Counted from the stretch's first letter, positions 43,372 to 53,645 are shown. The stretch is 64,000 nt of DNA from Amphiura filiformis (GCF_039555335.1 NC_092644.1:47160428-47224427), one strand, 5' to 3'. Program-made: numbers and translations. Notes: generated by a model from the letters alone, not told the origin.

Positions 43372-46300
43372 CTGAAAATACAAATAACAAATATTTAAAG
43401 GTGTATTTTTTTCAAAGAAAAGTAATGGTGATCAAGCATATTACACAGAGGGCATGGCAGCTCAGTGAAACATACTTTGACTCATGATCAAAAAGTTGTG
43501 GGTTTTAGCTTTGATAGTGCCATTGTGTTGTGCAAGGCCCATAACTTCTTGTACTTCTCTTCACCCAAGTGTATAAATGGGTACTGGCTTATGCTGGGAG
43601 GGTAAACTGACTTGCTGTGTGTGACTGTGTGAGGTGTGGTAAATCCCCTACAGCATATTATACTGAGTTGTCTGGCCCAAATACTGAAAGAGAGCCCATT
43701 CATCGAAAGCATATGGATATACTCTTCGTTTATTTTGTATTTTTCCACATGTTTGTGGTAGTTTCTTGCACTATTTTGTGTAATGTTTTGTACTGTTGGC
43801 AATTAATTCAAATAAATTCATATATAACTTCATGCTTATTGCTCTGTCTCCATGCAAGAGTCTGAATGAATATATCCATTACTCAGTACACGGTATCATG
43901 TTCTTGTGAAGATATATATCTTAGATTATGTGACACCACATGTGGCTTAACCCTTACCATCCTGAACCCAACAAAATCCAACATCCTGCATGCTTCCCAT
44001 CCCTCTTGACAAAGCTGTTAAGGGAAAAGCACAAGGCACCTAGATACATCCATGCCATTTGGCAGCCTGGGTTAGGGTTACGAATATGTGTCTTTAGTTC
44101 CACATACTCTATGGGACCTCTGAATTAACTGCACACTACACTAGTATTAGTAAATTTTGTTCTTGGAACATGGTTAGATATATTAAATACATTCCTTTCT
44201 GTATCACAAAAGGAATTTGTATGACTTTCTGTGTTTTCAGCAACTCTAAGATCCCAAATCATTTGGTTTATTTGTGAAATTTAGTGCTTTGAATAAAAAA
44301 TTGGAGGTGGTGTTGTATCAACCCCCTTACCCTCTCAACTCCTTTGTAGGAAATCTATCTTTGTGTTTCCAATGTTGGATACAGGGATTTTATCTGCCCG
44401 TGGCAGCGGGGATTTGTTCATGATAATATCAGCTGATTTTTCTGCTATCATAATTGTTGGTGCATTGAGATTACCACTAGCAACGCTTGGCATTACAGAG
44501 GCATCAACTACACGAAGATTTTGCATTCCAAATACTCTCATGTTATTATCTATGACAGCCATTGGATCTTTCTCGCTTCCCATTTTGCATGTGCCTGAGG
44601 GGTGATATGCTGAATCTGTTTTCTCACGAACAAAGGCATCAATTTCTTTATCACTCTTAACATCTGGCCCTGGCGATATCTCTGGACCACGAAACTCGTC
44701 AAATGCCTTCTGAGCAAAGACCTCTCTGGCTAGTTTAACACATTGTCGCATCTCCCAAACATCTTGCTCATTATCCAAATAGTTTGGCTGGATGATGGGA
44801 TGCTCTGATGGATTTCGCGATCGAAGTTTGATGTATCCTCGAGCAAGGGCACGCATCGGGCTTACATGGGATTGAAACGCATGGCATGTACCAGGTTCTA
44901 GACCGTGATTGTTGACAACTGATGGTAGGAAATGGAACTGGATGTCTGGGTGATCCACTCCAGGTCGGCTGCGGACAAATGCCCCAGCTTCAAGGTGAGT
45001 AGTGGCTGCATCACCTGTTTGCGTCAGGAACCATTGCAGGCCTATGCGAATCATGTTGTGTGGGAATTTCCACTGAGCTTTGTAGAGGGTAATAGGTTTG
45101 GTGCACTGTTGCTGAATATTGAATATAAAGCTGAAAATGCAAATAACAAATATTTAAAGGTGCATCTTTTTCAAAGAAAAGTAATGATGATCGAGCATAT
45201 TGTACCGAGGGCATGGCAGCTCAGTAAAACATGCTTTGACACATGATCAAAAGGTTGGGGGCCTTGAGCATGGTGGTGTACCTCAGGGCAATATCATTGG
45301 ACCTATTGCCTTTTTAGGCATGATCAATGATGCGCTTACAGAGTTTGATGACAAAAAGCATGAAGGTTTGAGGACCTTACAATAGGTTAAGATAGAGCCA
45401 CTGACGATGTCACTGAGGTACAGCAATGTTTGGAATCTCTACATGAGTGGTGTGTCAGTCAAGTTGAATTCAAGTAAATTCCAAACCATGAGTGTATACG
45501 TTGGTAAAAACAATCCCCCATATCTTGATCTGCACATCTCTGATCACTCCCTTGCAGTAGTCCAGAAAGACAAGTTGCTGGGAGTCATTATCCAAAATGA
45601 TTTGAAATGGCAAGGTCAAGCAGATAATATGCACTATTATAAGGCTAATGGAAAAATGTTTATGTTATGCAAACTGAAAGAAGCGGGTCTCAACGCAGGT
45701 GAAATCCTTTCTGTTTACAAAGGTTATAAGACCAGAATTAATGCAGCCTCCTTGTGGCATGCAAGTCTCGCTCAGGGCCAGGAGGACCGGTTGGAGAGAA
45801 TTCAGAACCGTGTATGTAATTAAGCCCTTCCTTGGCAAGGTGTATAGATCTTACTTCAACTCCCTTGTAACTTTGGATCTTGGAGTTTGGATTTGATTGA
45901 GTTAATTGATCAAATGTTTGTAATATAAATTATTCTTTTCTCATGATATCTATGTGTTTTTTGTGTTTCTTTGCCACCACTCTTGTCATGTCTTGTTTGC
46001 ATGTCTGTTTGGTTTTTCAGTGTTTAATTTAATTGTCAAGTGGTGTAACGTTTTCCAAGGCTTTTGCTTTTAGTTGCACTCTCTCATCTTGTTTTTATAA
46101 AAATAAGATTTTATAAGTTGTTGGTGTTATTATGTGTGTGATTTTGATGAAAATAAATTGCTTTTAATATGAATATGAACAACATCCTTTACACTGGTTA
46201 ACAGAACCATTAACCATTGTCTTTGGTTTGTCAGTATAAGAAAACAACAGCAATACACAATTAGAATATGACCGTTGCTAGGTCAACTGGCTCATGCTTT

Positions 46301-49300
46301 CTTTGTTATGAACCACTGATTGAAATGATCACAACACATAGCCTATGGCATACCATAATTTGGAATGTGTGTATGAGCCTAGGCTTGAACCAGTAACCAA
46401 TGGATACTAACGTGCACTATGTCAGCGAATATTCTACTTGTTAACATTCATATGAACAGGGCCCTCTATAGTCAGTACAATACAAAGGTTCAGTTTATAG
46501 TTTTGTCAGTATAAAAAAACACAATTGTACACTAATATTGATATGGATGTTAATAGGAATGAGGCCCTCTAGTCAGTATAATATAAAGGGTTGGGTTATA
46601 CTTATTAGGGGTTCATCAGTATGAGATAAACACAACATTATGTATACTCACATCCAAATGGTCCTGTAGGTTTTGGCCCACACCTGGTACATGAGCTACC
46701 ACTGGAATGTCAAGCTTCTTCAGCTCATCGGCATCACCAATCCCAGAAAGCATCAGCAGCTGGGGACTGTTGATTGCACCTAATCAAAGAAAACAAATGG
46801 CATTTTTTTCCATAACTAATTAAAGAATTTTGCGGACCCTAGCGGAAGATTTGTCACTTACAAATGTAGATAAATGTAGCGCTTTATGCTGTAAACAGCC
46901 TCAAAGCGCTGTCATTAGAATATGTCGGAACCACATTTGCAGCCTACAAGTGGCGCAGGGTCCATCAGTACAACGACTGTGACTACCCCTAACAGCTTCC
47001 CATTGCACCTGGGTGGGGTGAGGCAAGCGGATGACAATTGATAGGCATATAACCACTGGTAATGCCAGGATTAACCCTGACATACAATAAATCCATACAC
47101 AAAAATTGCCCAAAGGGCACAGGTAATACACAGCCCTCAAATTAACCCACGGCACCTTGCCGTGGGTGCCCATCCCAACTGCCGTAATGCCCTCAAAATA
47201 TGTCCTTTACCCAAGGCAGTCACTTGCCGTGCCCTCTAATGAAGTTGCCGTCGGTGCCCCAGCCCTGTCCCTTCATTATAAAATCATCTTTCTATGTTTG
47301 TGTGTGTTTTCTTCACTTTTGAGACATTGCCTTGGTGCCCTTCTCAAATTTTCAACAGTTGCCATGATGCCCTCTTGAAATATTACAAACTGCAGTGCTG
47401 CCTTGCCTTTTCAGTAAAAGTCCAAGGCAATTCTCAACTTGCCCTAAAAAAGTTGCCGTGCCCCTTCAGATCCTTAATTCGAGGGCTGGTAATACATCCT
47501 ATCCACTTACTCTAAATGTTTCCCCACTTTTACTTACCTGTCGACACAATCACCTCTTTCCCAGCCCTGGCAACTTTGGTGGTGCCATTGGATTGGTATT
47601 CAATACCCACAGCTTTAGTCCCTTCACACACTATCTTGGTCACTAAAGTCTTGGAGATAATACTCAGATTCTCTCTTTTCAAGGCTGGCTTGAGATATGC
47701 ATTGGCAGCACTCCAACGTACCTGGCAACAATTGGACAAGAAATTCAGCATAAGCTGCACTACACAACAATCTTGCGGCTAGATATGCTCATCTTGTTTA
47801 TATTATTCAAGATTTATTTTGTTCAAAGTTGAATTACGATTAGGTCCACATCATTAAGTCAAGATAATATTATATATTGGCACCCGTATATAAAAGGAAT
47901 ATGCGACCTGGGTGTGCGACACACTTAATAAACAAAACACCTGTACTGTTGGCCCAGATATGTGAGGTAAATATCATGTTTACAGTAAGTACATTAAAAC
48001 ATTTAAGATGCATTTACAAAAGAAACATATTTAAATGGATAGGAAATGCTTGAAGTTTTTTAGGTTCAGTTTACTTTGATATACATTTTCCAGCAATTTG
48101 TCAGTAGATTTACAAATTTCTCTTGGTCCACTACCTACCCCTTTGTGAGTAGTCAAATCCATGTAACCGAATCCTTCTTGCTGGTACCCGTTCATATCCT
48201 CTGTCCTTGGATACCCTGCCTGTACACCTGCTTCAATAAAGGCTTCAAACAATGGGTTCCCAGTCTGCCCACGGGACACATGAAGCGGTCCATCACCACC
48301 TCTGTAATCATCACCCCCTAGGTGATCATGAGTCTGCGCCTTTTTGAAATATGGAAGACAGTCCGCGTATGCCCATCCTGCAGCGCCTTCTCGCTCCCAA
48401 CGATCTTGATCATAGGCATGGCCACGAACGTAACACATAGCATTAATGGAAGACGACCCACCCCAGACTTTCCCTCTGGGCCAGTACATCCTACGATTGT
48501 TAACATGCTCCTGCGGTTCGGTCATATACCACCAGTTAAATTTCTTGCTTCCAAGTGGGTAAATAAGTGCAGCAGGCATCTGAATTTGCCAAGAGTTGTC
48601 TTTACCCCCGGCTTCCAATATTAAAACATTATTGTTTGGGTCTTCAGTGAGACGGTTGGCGAGGACGCAGCCAGCTGACCCGGCTCCCACAATGATGTGG
48701 GTGTAGTCTGAGGAGAGGCCACTGGAAGCTGCCCTTGATGGAATGATTGATGAACTAGAACTTCTGAATCTGGAATTCCTTGACAAGATAAAAATACAAG
48801 CTATTTTAAGAAAATGTATTCTTTTAATGATTTCTAAATGGGCTATTCCATTATACAGCAATCTGAAAGATTTCACTGCAATCTCAATGCCAATAACATC
48901 GTAATATTTGCTAATTTTATCTGCAATTTCCAGTTGAAAATTGCTGAAATTTATGAGATACAGTTGAACTTTGCACAATTTGTCCTAAAATTAGTTTGTT
49001 TGGAATTCCAAAATCTACCACACCAATTTTATGGATGAAATTCCAAATTTTCTTGGGGATGGATTTCAAATGGAATAGCCCAATGACAAGATTATAAACA
49101 CCTATGAATGTGTACTACTTATAAAACATGGCTGACTCGGTAGGCCACTGGTTTAAATAAAAGTTCTGGTAGTGAATTTATTTCTTCATACTGGTGCAGA
49201 TAACATAAAAATAATTTGTAATATAAACTCCGGAGAACAGAAATGATAAAACAACAAGAGCAAAAGCTCTGTGTTACAACCCCATGTTGATGTGTCTGTG

Positions 49301-50370
49301 GTATGAGATAGAGTGAACCTCCTTGAGTACGCGCTACAGATTTTATCGGAAGTTCGTCAGCATCAGCCCACACAAATCCTGAACTGTGATTGGTCAAAAT
49401 TGCATTTCTATTGTTCCTAATGAAAGACTCGGAATGATTCGGCAATAGCCGTTTATGAAAGGAATCAAAATCCGAAATCGTGAATTTCAACAAGAATGTC
49501 TTACAAAAAAGTAAGACTCCCGCATCAACATTCTGCACTGTTACATACTTGCATATTGTTGCTCTTTGTCTAATTTGAATGAATGAGGCATTACTGTATT
49601 GCTGGCCCATGCTGCATGGGCAATTCCTGTTGGTTTCATTTGTATCAATCCATTTTCCAATAGATTATGTATACAACTATTACAAGAAGCTATTAATTTT
49701 GCTGAGGTTTTATTTTTATTTTTACAAGTTATGTATGGACCTCATTATGCCCTTGTTAAATACTTACAATAATACCCTGTTCCCTCTGAAATCAGTTGAA
49801 TAAAACCTTTGATGAGTTGCAGGAATAACAGATCTGGAACATGCTTGGACAGGTGATCTTGATTGCAATCCTGGAATGGAACATTGAGATAAAAAATTTG
49901 GGTTTAGGGTTTTGGGTTTAACAGGGACTGTCTTTTGGAATTTGCAGGAGAGCATTAAAAAGCTCTTCAGGGGCCTTCAAGGAGAGCTGTTTAGAGCATT
50001 TACAATAGAATGTAACTGTAAGGAGAGAATGGTCAACTAAGGAGAGCTAAAAATCACTCTCCTATATCAGACTTAAGGAGAGTAGTAGAGAGCGGTTTTT
50101 GCACTGGTTTTCTAGATGCATAATGTTGAAAAGGTGCACAACATGATAGCACAGCTGGGATTGAACCCCCAACCTCCTGATCATCAGAGTGAGCGACTGT
50201 ACCACTACTTGTGAAAACAATAACTTGTAAAACTTGTAAAAAAGACACGCATCATTCAATATGTACTGAAAACAAGGTATTGACTAAATGAAATCAAATG
50301 ATTTACCTGAACGTAGCATAAGCACTCCAACACACCGCAACCCCATGTTGGCTGTACAACAGTAACTTGT
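42595..50370 (-). CDS. CHDH: Choline dehydrogenase (GMC oxidoreductase), mitochondrial
   Basis: Exons 48778-48139, 47721-47538, 46779-46652 and 43371-42595 join in phase to 575 codons plus stop. A probable upstream exon (50370-50307) supplies part of the mitochondrial presequence. CHDH oxidises choline to betaine aldehyde with FAD at the inner mitochondrial membrane. Visible hallmarks are the FAD-binding VGAGSAG and LILEAGG, GMC signature 1 ([11 protein letters not shown]), signature 2 across exons ([15 protein letters not shown]), the active-site [10 protein letters not shown] and the C-terminal [18 protein letters not shown]. The predicted total of about 600 residues fits animal CHDH. The initiator ATG is not resolved. 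A second, proximal version of the last exon (44335-45130) offers an alternative 3' end. Confidence 0.93.
44267..44272 (-). promoter_or_regulatory. Poly(A) signal for proximal CHDH terminal exon
   Basis: AATAAA on the minus strand about 65 nt after the proximal stop codon. The distal copy has only ATTAAA (42440-42445) at the equivalent place. A single hexamer is weak evidence by itself in AT-rich DNA. Confidence 0.45.
44335..45130 (-). CDS. CHDH proximal (duplicate) terminal exon
   Basis: This is a tandem copy of the terminal exon. It keeps an open frame of over 240 codons with about 95% residue identity to 42595-43371 by eye (about 11 substitutions in 225). Relative to the distal copy, a 7-bp duplication (GAATATT) follows the acceptor. 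Splicing at 45130 causes a frameshift and a stop about 39 codons on. Splicing at the AG created before 45111 stays in frame and omits four residues (LYIQ). It has [10 protein letters not shown] instead of [10 protein letters not shown], and a small deletion changes the last residues to [15 protein letters not shown]. An AATAAA lies at 44272-44267, about 65 nt past the stop. It may be an alternative last exon or a young pseudo-exon. Confidence 0.75.
45256..45830 (+). pseudogene. Non-LTR retrotransposon reverse transcriptase fragment
   Basis: The first frame (45256-45340) reads [20 protein letters not shown], the RT GVPQG-x-x-x-GP-x-x-F motif. A shifted frame (45455-45823) then gives [47 protein letters not shown]-like [33 protein letters not shown] and RVC. 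These are the palm/thumb landmarks of LINE RTs (LGV-x-I-[QD]-x-DL-W, LW-x-x-SL...Q...LE-x-IQ-[KN]-R). The F/YADD box is missing and the frame is broken. It sits antisense in the CHDH intron, at the edge of the exon duplication. Confidence 0.85.
45830..46650. repeat. CHDH intron with diverged local repeats
   Basis: GCCCTCTATAGTCAGTAC...GTTTTGTCAGTATAAAAAAAC (46459 on) is echoed at 46563 (GCCCTCTAGTCAGTATAAT) and partly at 46208 (TTGTCAGTATAAG). This suggests old tandem copies of about 100 bp. No exon is seen. Confidence 0.45.
46652..46779 (-). CDS. CHDH: CHDH exon with GMC signature 2
   Basis: 128 nt: 2 bases plus 42 codons. The acceptor is TTTGATTAG|GTGC and the donor is GAT|GTGAGT in phase 0. 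It reads (G)[20 protein letters not shown] and then [20 protein letters not shown], ending LD. This exon is the splice donor for whichever terminal exon is used. Confidence 0.95.
47122..47495. mobile_element. Inverted-repeat element in CHDH intron (CAGCCCTCAAATTAA ends)
   Basis: CAGCCCTCAAATTAA at the left is mirrored by TTAATTCGAGGGCTGG at the right. The interior is rich in GCCGT/GTGCCC words, like those of 36954-37140. It explains several short open frames in this intron. Confidence 0.65.
47538..47721 (-). CDS. CHDH: CHDH exon (middle)
   Basis: 184 nt: 61 codons plus 1 base. The acceptor is TTGCCAG|GTACG and the donor is ACAG|GTAAGT. It encodes [40 protein letters not shown] and [20 protein letters not shown], then T. 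The RWSAA-x-AYL and KEVI-[LV]S elements are standard CHDH landmarks. Confidence 0.95.
48139..48778 (-). CDS. CHDH: CHDH exon with FAD-binding domain
   Basis: 640 nt, with the acceptor after TCTTGTCAAG and the donor GGG|GTAGGT in phase 0. A Ser/Arg-rich leader ([20 protein letters not shown]) is followed by [20 protein letters not shown], the Rossmann dinucleotide motif, and LILEAGG. Then come the GMC signature [47 protein letters not shown] and [20 protein letters not shown]. Gene starts further upstream in this frame (for example the Met near 48978) are intron sequence. Confidence 0.95.
48839..49082. mobile_element. 244-bp element, TGGGCTATTCCA family, in CHDH intron
   Basis: TGGGCTATTCCATTATACAG at the left and CAAATGGAATAGCCCA at the right are inverted ends shared with 40945-41107. 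It sits only about 60 bp upstream of the acceptor of the FAD-domain exon. Confidence 0.78.
49090..50300. other. CHDH intron, mostly unassigned
   Basis: At about 50140-50215 (minus strand) lies a tRNA-like piece with AGTGGTACAGTCGC and the B box GGGGTTCAATCCC. The rest shows no repeat or exon that I can support; a short purine-rich AGGAGAG repeat lies at about 49980-50100. Confidence 0.4.
50140..50215 (-). tRNA. tRNA-derived remnant
   Basis: On the minus strand, AGTGGTACAGTCGCTCACTC is followed by CTGATGATCAGGAGG and then TTGGGGGTTCAATCCCAG. An A-box-like half, an anticodon-arm-like CTGATGATCAG palindrome and a good B box are in the right order. No acceptor stem pairs, so it is a pseudogene or SINE piece. 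Confidence 0.4.
50307..50370 (-). CDS. CHDH: CHDH candidate 5' exon (presequence part)
   Basis: 64 nt between an acceptor (ACTCTTGCAG|ACAAG) and a donor (TTCAG|GTAAAT). The frame that joins phase-correctly to the next exon reads [20 protein letters not shown] and then R. It is free of acidic residues and resembles part of a mitochondrial targeting sequence. An ATG inside (MGLRC...) is in a different frame and would not join exon 48778 in frame. The start codon would therefore lie in a further exon to the right, which I cannot identify. Confidence 0.5.
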
Positions 50371-50421
50371 CTGCAAGAGTAAAGTATTTGAAAAGCAATC
50401 ACAATAATTTCAAAGTTCAGT

Positions 50422-50540
50422 TTAAGGGAGTACTACACCCCTGGCCAATTTTGTGTCTAGTTTTGCATTTTTCTCAAAAATTATAGTGCATTGGTGACAA
50501 GTAAGATATGTATATTATAGGGGCAAGGACAACAACATCA
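50422..50540 (+). mobile_element. Left end of the TTAA-GGGxGTACTACACCC element family
   Basis: It starts TTAAGGGAGTACTACACCCC and continues through CTCAAAAATTATAGTGCATT to ATTATAGGGGCAAGGAC. It is highly similar to the left arm of 62778-63131. The matching right arm is absent here. Confidence 0.75.
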
Positions 50541-50705
50541 GTGGCAGTGCTCTTTCATAAGTTTCAAGTTGAAGTTGCGTAATTATAATACACATCATAG
50601 CTCTATAAACATCTCTCATAAACATGAGTATGCGTGCATTATCCATTATTTTGTACAATTTCACTCTCAGCAAGTGATACACATTTATTAACCTGTAAAT
50701 ATCCG

Positions 50706-51828
50706 TTAACGCGGCTGTGTACTCTAGCCATTGTTTCTTTCTCAAAATTGAGTTTTTATGATATGTTTGTACCTTGTTATGTTTTTTATAAATACAAGGA
50801 ATGAAAATCCAGATTTGTAAACTCCAACTGCAATATTTTAAGGATTTTATTTCACTATTCCACTCGTGTTTGAAATTGAAAAGGAAAGAAAATCTTTGTT
50901 GTACCAGCAAGGTACACGCCACAAGCAACAACTCATCGCGTTGCGTGTCGCGCAATTTGTTAACGCACAAATACGCGACGATGCTCGCTGACGCTTATCT
51001 GCATGCGAGGCGCATCTTATGGAAACACCACGGAAGCACTGATTTCACAAAAACCTAGTGGTCAAATGGCTCCGTTTTAGCTGATAAAATGTGTTTTTTT
51101 TTCAAGTTCTTTCCCCAATTTAAATATCAAGTTATGAATGGATTTCGCTCAAACTTCTCAAGGGGCTGTGGATTTACCAGATGTTCACGTAATATAAGTT
51201 ACAAAAACGAAAACTGTCGCATTCTCCTGTGAGATTTGATGAAAGTGCAAAATGTGACCACTTTAAACTTCAACGGCCATTATTTCAATGTTCATTTTCT
51301 CGGTAAAATGACGATTTAGGTACACGATAACTCAATAAATACAGCATCTATAGGTAAGCAAATATGATCATCGTAAAAAGCATGATCGACTCAAGAAACG
51401 GTTTTCTCATTTTTGTTATATTTTGGTCTATTTCCGATTTTGGGCATCATTTTGTGCAAATAGGCGTTTTTGAATTTTAAAAAGTTCATTTTGATGCCTT
51501 ATATGGTCAATATCTCAAAAAATAAGGCCAATATCAAAAAAATAAAAAAAACGGTTTTGGAATGGAGCCTCAAGATTGAGCTGAAAATAAAATAAAATAT
51601 TTTGGAAAGAGTGTTTTTTTGTTATGATGTACCTAACAAATATTGCCAAAAACTCACTTTTTTGTGATTTTCTTCAAAATTGTTGTTTTTACCCCAAATC
51701 TGTATATATTAAGATTTATTGACGTCTTGCCTTCGTAAAAATGTATACTTTTATATGTTTTGCGCGAATAATTACAAAGTTATTGCACTTTTACTACATG
51801 CATGTCTGAGAGTACACAGCCACCTTAA
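50706..51828. mobile_element. TTAA-flanked element with GGCTGTGTACTCT ends
   Basis: The left boundary is TTAACGCGGCTGTGTACTCT (50706) and the right boundary is AGAGTACACAGCCACCTTAA (51828). The 13-bp ends are inverted and each is followed by TTAA. The interior has an AT-rich part and short unrelated frames, with no transposase recognised. The right TTAA is shared with the next element. Confidence 0.55.
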
Positions 51829-52658
51829 GGGATCTAAAATGAGCGTTTAATGCGTTTCGACAGTATTTTTTGTGGGACATGAGAGCACCTCAGACCTATC
51901 GAATTGCATTCTGAATAAGCATGTCTTTCTGATATCAAATAATTTTCATTTTTTGAAAATCACAATAAAATACAAATTTTATGACAAATTATAAAAATTT
52001 GATACAGGGTTCGATTTAGAAAATAAAATTTACATGCACAACTCTGGTTTTTTCCTCAAAATGGGCTGAATAACACAAAATTTTGCATGCACAGGCAAAA
52101 TTCTACATGCACAGAGCCAAAGTTACATGCATTTGTGCATGTAAAACCCTCTAAATCGAACCCTGATTTGATATTTTTAAAATTTTTGATATATAACAGT
52201 CCTCGAAGTAAATTATATAAATCTAATGACATATTTTAAAGTGTATGTAGCAGGGAGGAAAAGTCACGGTCAATTGAAAATTTTGACCTTTCATATTGAA
52301 GATATGGATTTTTTCCCAAAAAGACCTAATTTTTTTTGGTGTTTTGGGAAAAAAATCCATATCTTCAATACTGAAAGGTCAAAATTTTCAATTGATCGTC
52401 GGCTTTTCATCCCACCTACATACACTTTAAGTATAAATCATCAGATTTATAAAGTTTACTTCAAGTACTGTTAAATATCAAAAATATCAATTTTAATGAT
52501 TTGCCATAAAATGTGTATTAAAATTGCGAATTTCAAAAAATCAAAATGATTTGATATCAGAATGACATTCTTCGTATTCAGAATGCAATTCGATATGTCT
52601 GATGTGCTCTAATGTCTCACAATAAATACTGTCCAAACGTTCATACCCCACCCCTTAA
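51825..52658. mobile_element. TTAA-flanked palindromic element, family P
   Basis: It begins TTAAGGGATCTAAAATGAGC and ends with TTCATACCCCACCCCTTAA. The sub-terminal blocks TATCGAATTGCATTCTGAA / CAGAATGCAATTCGATATG are inverted. The central blocks TTGAAAATTTTGACCTTTC and GAAAGGTCAAAATTTTCAAT are also mirrored, so much of the 834 bp can fold back. About 150 bp near 52010-52165 (repeats of TACATGCAC) are absent from the 59095 copy. Confidence 0.82.
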
Positions 52659-52659
52659 G

Positions 52660-53430
52660 CTTAAACGTACAAACATTATGAAATACATACATGTACGTGT
52701 CAATGTACATTGTACAGTGCGAGTTCAACTTCAAGGTCAAGAGGCGTTTTAAACTAAATCATTGAGCTCACCCCTGGATCCCGCCGTACAACATGGACTA
52801 GACATAATCATCAGTATTTTACAAAATAAATACATGGGTACTTACACGAAAAATGTAAATGCCTGGCTTTAATTTTCAAATTAATTACAGCGTTTCTTTG
52901 AGAAATTTTCCTCGAATTCCCAAAATTTAGTACTACTAAATACAGCCCGTAAGCCCAGTTGCCAAACTGAATTTTTGTATGTCTGCTCGCAACACGACAC
53001 GCAACAGGTGTATGAGCACGAGTGTCTAGCAAAGCTGGCAAAAAACCCAAAAAATACAAAAAATACAAAAAATTAATACAAAATAGAAAATTGCTCAAAC
53101 TCTTCGACCGCGATATAAGGCAAGATGGTAAAGTTTTGTGTAAGTTTACACACATCTCGCATTTGGTTTATTTTATTTTATTTTCACATGATATAAATAA
53201 TTTTATATAGTCTACAAAGAAATTAAAAAACGTATCTTCGAAATTAGACAAAAAACCAACAACACATTTTGGATCAAAAACAACAACAACAAAAAACAAC
53301 AAAAAGAACAACAACAAAAACAAAACAAAAACACAAGAACCTCAACCCTGTCATCCAATGAATCACCATAATCTAGTTTTTGTGAACCTTTGCTTTTCGA
53401 TCAAAACCTACTAAAAAAACCCCAAGTTGT
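52660..53430. other. Intergenic with an (AAC)n tract
   Basis: No gene is seen. An AAC/AAAC-rich low-complexity run occupies about 53268-53340. Confidence 0.5.
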
Positions 53431-53479
53431 TCGTTGTTCAATCTTGTCGAAACGCTTGAATTGAATAAAGTTTAGGGAG

Positions 53480-53645
53480 TGTTAAGAAATACTTTGGTGG
53501 GGGGGGGGGCTGGATTGTTTTTTGTGCCAAATTTTTTAACGCCCCCCTCTTCGTGAATCCAAAACTTTTTGACCCCCCTCTTAATGGACCTAACCTTTTT
53601 GACCCCCCCCATGTTAGGTTCAAAATATTTTGACCCCCCCATTAT
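53480..53645 (+). repeat. Short tandem GACCCCCC/TTTTTG units
   Basis: Three or four diverged units containing AACTTTTTGACCCCCCTCTT follow a G run. The overlapping minus-strand frame (Gly/Pro-rich) is an artefact of the units. Confidence 0.6.

Larger units (their letters stand above)
41870..45262. repeat. Tandem duplication carrying the CHDH terminal exon
   Basis: Sequence from about 41870-43505 aligns with about 44025-45262: downstream flank, the complete terminal exon and about 130 bp of upstream intron (CATGGCAGCTCAGT, CATGATCAAAA). Similarity breaks at about 45262, where LINE sequence begins. The left copy carries an extra 195-bp inverted-repeat insertion (41951-42145) that the right copy lacks. 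Confidence 0.88.

Noticed and set aside
48778..48978. Upstream extension of the CHDH FAD exon to a Met near 48978
   Set aside because: The extension overlaps the TGGGCTATTCCA element and an acceptor at 48779-48780. It does not look like a targeting sequence, so it is intron.
49119..49610. 163-codon minus-strand frame in the CHDH 5' intron
   Set aside because: It has no CHDH or other family motif, and its composition is like the surrounding intron.
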